This document shows positions 40,089 through 42,379 of a stretch of DNA of 42,379 bases, piece by piece (position 1 is the stretch's first letter; each line of letters starts with the position of its first letter). Origin of the DNA: Lactobacillus sp. UBA5804 (lineage in GTDB: Bacteria > Bacillota > Bacilli > Lactobacillales > Lactobacillaceae); NCBI GenBank assembly GCA_002418055.1, contig DIDI01000021.1, forward strand, positions 16,741 through 59,119. The letters are read 5' to 3'. Both the position numbers and the translations under genes were made by a program. The notes under the pieces are model-generated. The model worked only from the letters and a program-made list of their open reading frames with translations. It was not told the DNA's origin and made no database searches.

Positions 40089-41420
40089 TTGACTACAGGT
40101 GAAATAGCAACTAATTTGGGGGCTACTTTATTAATTTTTATCATGGCTTCATTCTTTGTCGTGGCCGAGTTTGCGCTTGTGCAAACGCGGCCTAGCCAAT
40201 TAGAAGACATGATTACCAATCAGGCAGGGAACAGTCGTAAACTGAAGCGTGCCTTGCATATGGTGCATAACCTTAATGAATATTTGTCGACGACTCAGGT
40301 GGGGACGACCTTAGTAGGGGTTGTTTTAGGCTGGTTTTCGGCTGAAACCTTTGCTGAACTGTTTCGACAATTGTTGGTTTTGACGCCGCTGAGTATGTCA
40401 GTCATTCGGTCAGTCTCAGCTTTTGGCGGGGTAATTTTTTTAACTTATCTTGAAGTGGTCCTCACTGAAGTCGTTCCTAAGAATATGACCATTGACATGC
40501 CAGTTAAAATGCTCATGCTGATTGTCACGCCGCTACGACTATTTCATGCGTTGGTTTATCCGTTTGTCTGGCTGCTTAATGTGAGTTCGAATGGGATTCT
40601 GAAGCTATTTGGGTTTAACCCAGCTGATGAGGGGAACGAAGTTTATTCCCAATCAGAGATTATTAAATTATCACGTAATGCTGTTCATGGTGGGGCGCTG
40701 GATAAAGAAGATTTAACCTACATGGAACGTGCCTTTGAACTGAATGATAAGGTGGCTAAGGATATCATGACTGATCGGACGCGGCTAGAAGTACTTGATG
40801 CCAGCGATTCGATTGCCACTGCCTTAAAGAAATACATGGATGAAGGTTATAGCCGCTTACCGGTGGTGCGTGATAACGATAAGGATGATGTCGTTGGCTA
40901 TGTCTACACTTACGACATTGTGCAACAACAACTCTTGGACAGCCGAGTGCCGGTGACGCGAATTATCAGAACGATTATTACGGTACCCGAATCAATGCCA
41001 CTGCAAGATATTCTGCATTTGATGATTCAAAAACATACACCAATTGTCCTAGTCGTGGATGAATATGGTGGTACGAGTGGGATTGTCACTGATAAAGATA
41101 TCTATGAGGAGCTCTTTGGGACGGTTAAGGATGAAGTAGATGATGTTTCCGACGATTACATTATTAAAGATGATCAGGGACAAATCCATGTTTCCGGGAA
41201 AACCACCTTATATGATTTCGAGCGTTACTTCCATGTTGATTTGAAGAGCTTTCAAGATAGTGACATTATCACCATTGGCGGCTACATGATGGAACATTAT
41301 CCGAATCTTAAGAAGAATGAAACGGTCACCCTTGAGGGTTATAAGTTTAAATTAGCGATTGTGGAACAAGGCTTTATGCGATGGTTTATTGTTCAGCCTG
41401 TGAGCGTCACTACGGCTTAA
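40089..41420 (+). CDS. CNNM/CorC (HlyC)-family transporter-like protein
   Basis: 443 aa from a TTG start (AAGGTGA 10 nt upstream). Residues 1-180 form the DUF21/CNNM membrane domain, with FFVVAEFALVQTRPSQLE, YLSTTQVGTTLVGVVLGW and EVVLTEVVPKNMTID. Residues ~205-335 are a CBS pair: AKDIMTDRTRLEVLD, YSRLPVVRDNDKDDVVGYVY and HTPIVLVVDEYGGTSGIVTDKD in parts. Residues ~350-435 are a CorC/HlyC domain. Homologues act in Mg2+ or Co2+ homeostasis; the old name hemolysin is misleading. Confidence 0.92.
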   Translation: MTTGEIATNLGATLLIFIMASFFVVAEFALVQTRPSQLEDMITNQAGNSRKLKRALHMVHNLNEYLSTTQVGTTLVGVVLGWFSAETFAELFRQLLVLTPLSMSVIRSVSAFGGVIFLTYLEVVLTEVVPKNMTIDMPVKMLMLIVTPLRLFHALVYPFVWLLNVSSNGILKLFGFNPADEGNEVYSQSEIIKLSRNAVHGGALDKEDLTYMERAFELNDKVAKDIMTDRTRLEVLDASDSIATALKKYMDEGYSRLPVVRDNDKDDVVGYVYTYDIVQQQLLDSRVPVTRIIRTIITVPESMPLQDILHLMIQKHTPIVLVVDEYGGTSGIVTDKDIYEELFGTVKDEVDDVSDDYIIKDDQGQIHVSGKTTLYDFERYFHVDLKSFQDSDIITIGGYMMEHYPNLKKNETVTLEGYKFKLAIVEQGFMRWFIVQPVSVTTA

Positions 41421-41531
41421 TTACGAGTTGAACGGATTAAGGCGAAAAAAGTACCGAGATAATGGTAACTTAATGTTATAATCGAAACCATAAGTGCTAG
41501 TGTGAGTGATGTAGAGCAGAGGATTTTATAG

Positions 41532-42080
41532 ATGGTAAGAAGTGACAATCTAAGTGCTGTGGTTGAGCGCAAACTTTATACGGAGGCTGATATTCATGAA
41601 GCTTGTGTGCGCCTAGGCGACCAATTAACGCAGTTATATACTGGTAAGAACCCATTGGTAGTTGGTGCTTTGACTGGTGCAGTCTTTTTTATGACTGATT
41701 TGCTGCGTGAGATGGACGTCAAGATGGACCTAGATTTCATTGATGTTTCTAGCTATGAAGGCACCAAATCATTGGGTAAAGTTGTCGTGAAACATGATTT
41801 AAATCGTGAGGTCAAGGGCCGGGATGTCTTGATTGTGGAAGATATCATTGATACAGGGTTAACTTTACAGTTTACGCAGAAGTTATTGGCAGATCGTGGT
41901 GCGCGGTCCGTGAAATCAGTTGTGTTACTTGATAAGCGAGCACGTCGTTGTGTCGATTATCAGCCAGATTTGGCTGGTTTTGACTGTCCTAATGAATTTG
42001 TCGTGGGTTATGGCATGGACTTAGATGGCCATTATCGTAATTTGCCGTATGTAGGTGTGTTAAAGCCGAGTGAATATTAA
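41532..42080 (+). CDS. hpt: Hypoxanthine phosphoribosyltransferase
   Basis: 182 aa. It converts hypoxanthine or guanine with PRPP to IMP or GMP. VVGALTGAVFFMTDLLREM holds the PPi loop. LDFIDVSSYEGTKSLGKVVV is the flexible loop (SSYEG takes the place of the usual SSYG). VLIVEDIIDTGLTLQFTQKLL is the PRPP motif, and VDYQPDLAGFDCPNEFVVGYGMD the base site. Distinguished from PyrR by these motifs. Salvages bases released by the nucleoside hydrolase. The start is near-consensus-spaced after AGAGGA. Terminator after the gene. Confidence 0.93.
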   Translation: MVRSDNLSAVVERKLYTEADIHEACVRLGDQLTQLYTGKNPLVVGALTGAVFFMTDLLREMDVKMDLDFIDVSSYEGTKSLGKVVVKHDLNREVKGRDVLIVEDIIDTGLTLQFTQKLLADRGARSVKSVVLLDKRARRCVDYQPDLAGFDCPNEFVVGYGMDLDGHYRNLPYVGVLKPSEY

Positions 42081-42101
42081 CCACTCGTTAATTGAACAAT
42101 T

Positions 42102-42135
42102 AATGCCGCGATCAACTGGGTCGTGGCATTTTTTA
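42102..42135 (+). terminator. Intrinsic terminator of hpt
   Basis: AATGCC-CGA / TCG-GGCATT stem with T6 tail. Confidence 0.82.
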
Positions 42136-42155
42136 AATGGAAAAGGGGCAGCTGC

Positions 42156-42379
42156 ATGGCGCCACACTTTCAACATCGGCTAACTTTACCAGCTATTATG
42201 GGTTGCTTGTTGCTGGTGTTTATCGGTCTAGGATATGCGATGATGCGTTATCCGACGGAAACGACGCAACCACAAGGGATGACACCGAGTGCTTTAGGCA
42301 TACAATTAAATCAAAATGTTGGTTATGTTGATATGCACCAATTGCAGAATAGCAACATTTCCTTTGTTTATTTGATGGG
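42156..42379 (+). CDS. GH25-family lysozyme-like protein (partial)
   Basis: 74 codons before the window ends. AAAAGGGG precedes ATG 42156. Residues 8-28 form an uncleaved-looking signal anchor (LTLPAIMGCLLLVFIGLGYA). Then a short linker and LGIQLNQNVGYVDMHQLQNS with NISFVYL follow, the start of a GH25 muramidase barrel, where the usual DVSHYQ is replaced by QLNQNV. GH25 enzymes hydrolyse peptidoglycan MurNAc-GlcNAc bonds. Catalytic Asp-Glu residues lie beyond the edge or are altered; the identification is by pattern. Confidence 0.7.
   Translation, partial: MAPHFQHRLTLPAIMGCLLLVFIGLGYAMMRYPTETTQPQGMTPSALGIQLNQNVGYVDMHQLQNSNISFVYLM

Noticed and set aside
42137..42331. 64-codon plus-strand frame overlapping the GH25-like start
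   Set aside because: Out of frame with the better gene at 42156, which has an SD, a signal anchor and the start of a GH25 barrel.
1..42379. Search for CRISPR arrays, IS elements, integrases and tRNA genes
   Set aside because: No regularly spaced repeats, transposase-like ORFs or tRNA cloverleaf sequences were noticed by eye; the only tandem repeat seen is the 21-bp pair at 9548-9589.

Overview
The window looks like a chromosomal segment of a lactic acid bacterium of the family Lactobacillaceae. It has moderate GC, strong AGGAGG-type ribosome binding sites, a D-xylulose-5-phosphate/fructose-6-phosphate phosphoketolase, an arginine deiminase locus, PyrR-type attenuation, thiamine salvage without de novo synthesis, and many MFS transporters. 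I cannot name the genus with confidence. No rRNA, tRNA, CRISPR array, integrase or transposase was seen.

Left part (1-4.5 kb, mostly minus strand): a partial LytS-like sensor kinase preceded by a translationally coupled DNA-glycosylase-family gene. Next comes a thiamine salvage operon, thiM-thiD-thiE, behind a TPP riboswitch and terminator, and then a PepSY lipoprotein gene frameshifted in an A7 tract. From 4.6 to 9.3 kb (plus): proC, then a decaying arginine deiminase operon (arcA intact, arcB with two compensating frameshifts, arcC truncated by deletions) and a broken butanediol/sorbitol-type dehydrogenase. A BMP-family nucleoside-binding lipoprotein follows at 9.6-10.7 kb behind a leader with a hairpin and a perfect 21-bp tandem duplication. 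Positions 10.7-12.6 kb are accessory: an MFS remnant, an unrecognised broken ORF and small membrane proteins.

Middle part (12.7-26 kb): a baeRF-like protein divergent from a secreted FIVAR-type protein with a very basic tail. Then a frameshifted quinone-oxidoreductase-like gene divergent from an HxlR regulator, a TetR/PH-domain pair with an apparently leaderless autoregulated transcript, fRMsr, an aquaporin with NSA in place of the first NPA, a YdcF-like protein, Amt, a MupG-like protein, two MFS transporters and MsrA.

Right part (26-42 kb): a uracil/xanthine permease under a PyrR attenuator, an MFS efflux pump, and a second TPP riboswitch in front of an orphan ykoE. Then udk, a nucleoside-ribose catabolic operon rbsK-rpiA-rihC-gntR, a fused ABC exporter, phosphoketolase, a nitroreductase, a CNNM/CorC-type protein, hpt and a partial GH25 lysozyme.

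How it fits together: thiamine precursors are imported (YkoE) and salvaged (ThiM/D/E), with both steps under TPP control. TPP is the cofactor of the phosphoketolase. Nucleosides are bound (BMP protein) and cleaved (RihC). The ribose is phosphorylated and isomerised (RbsK, RpiA) towards the phosphoketolase, while bases are salvaged by Hpt, UraA and Udk. The most unusual overall property is the number of broken genes. Some carry true deletions (arcC, the dehydrogenase, the MFS remnant). Others differ by one base in a homopolymer and could be real decay, slippage or sequencing error. I saw no clear undescribed multi-gene system; the best novelty candidates are small (the basic-tailed secreted protein, the leaderless TetR unit, the BMP leader and the A7 lipoprotein start).
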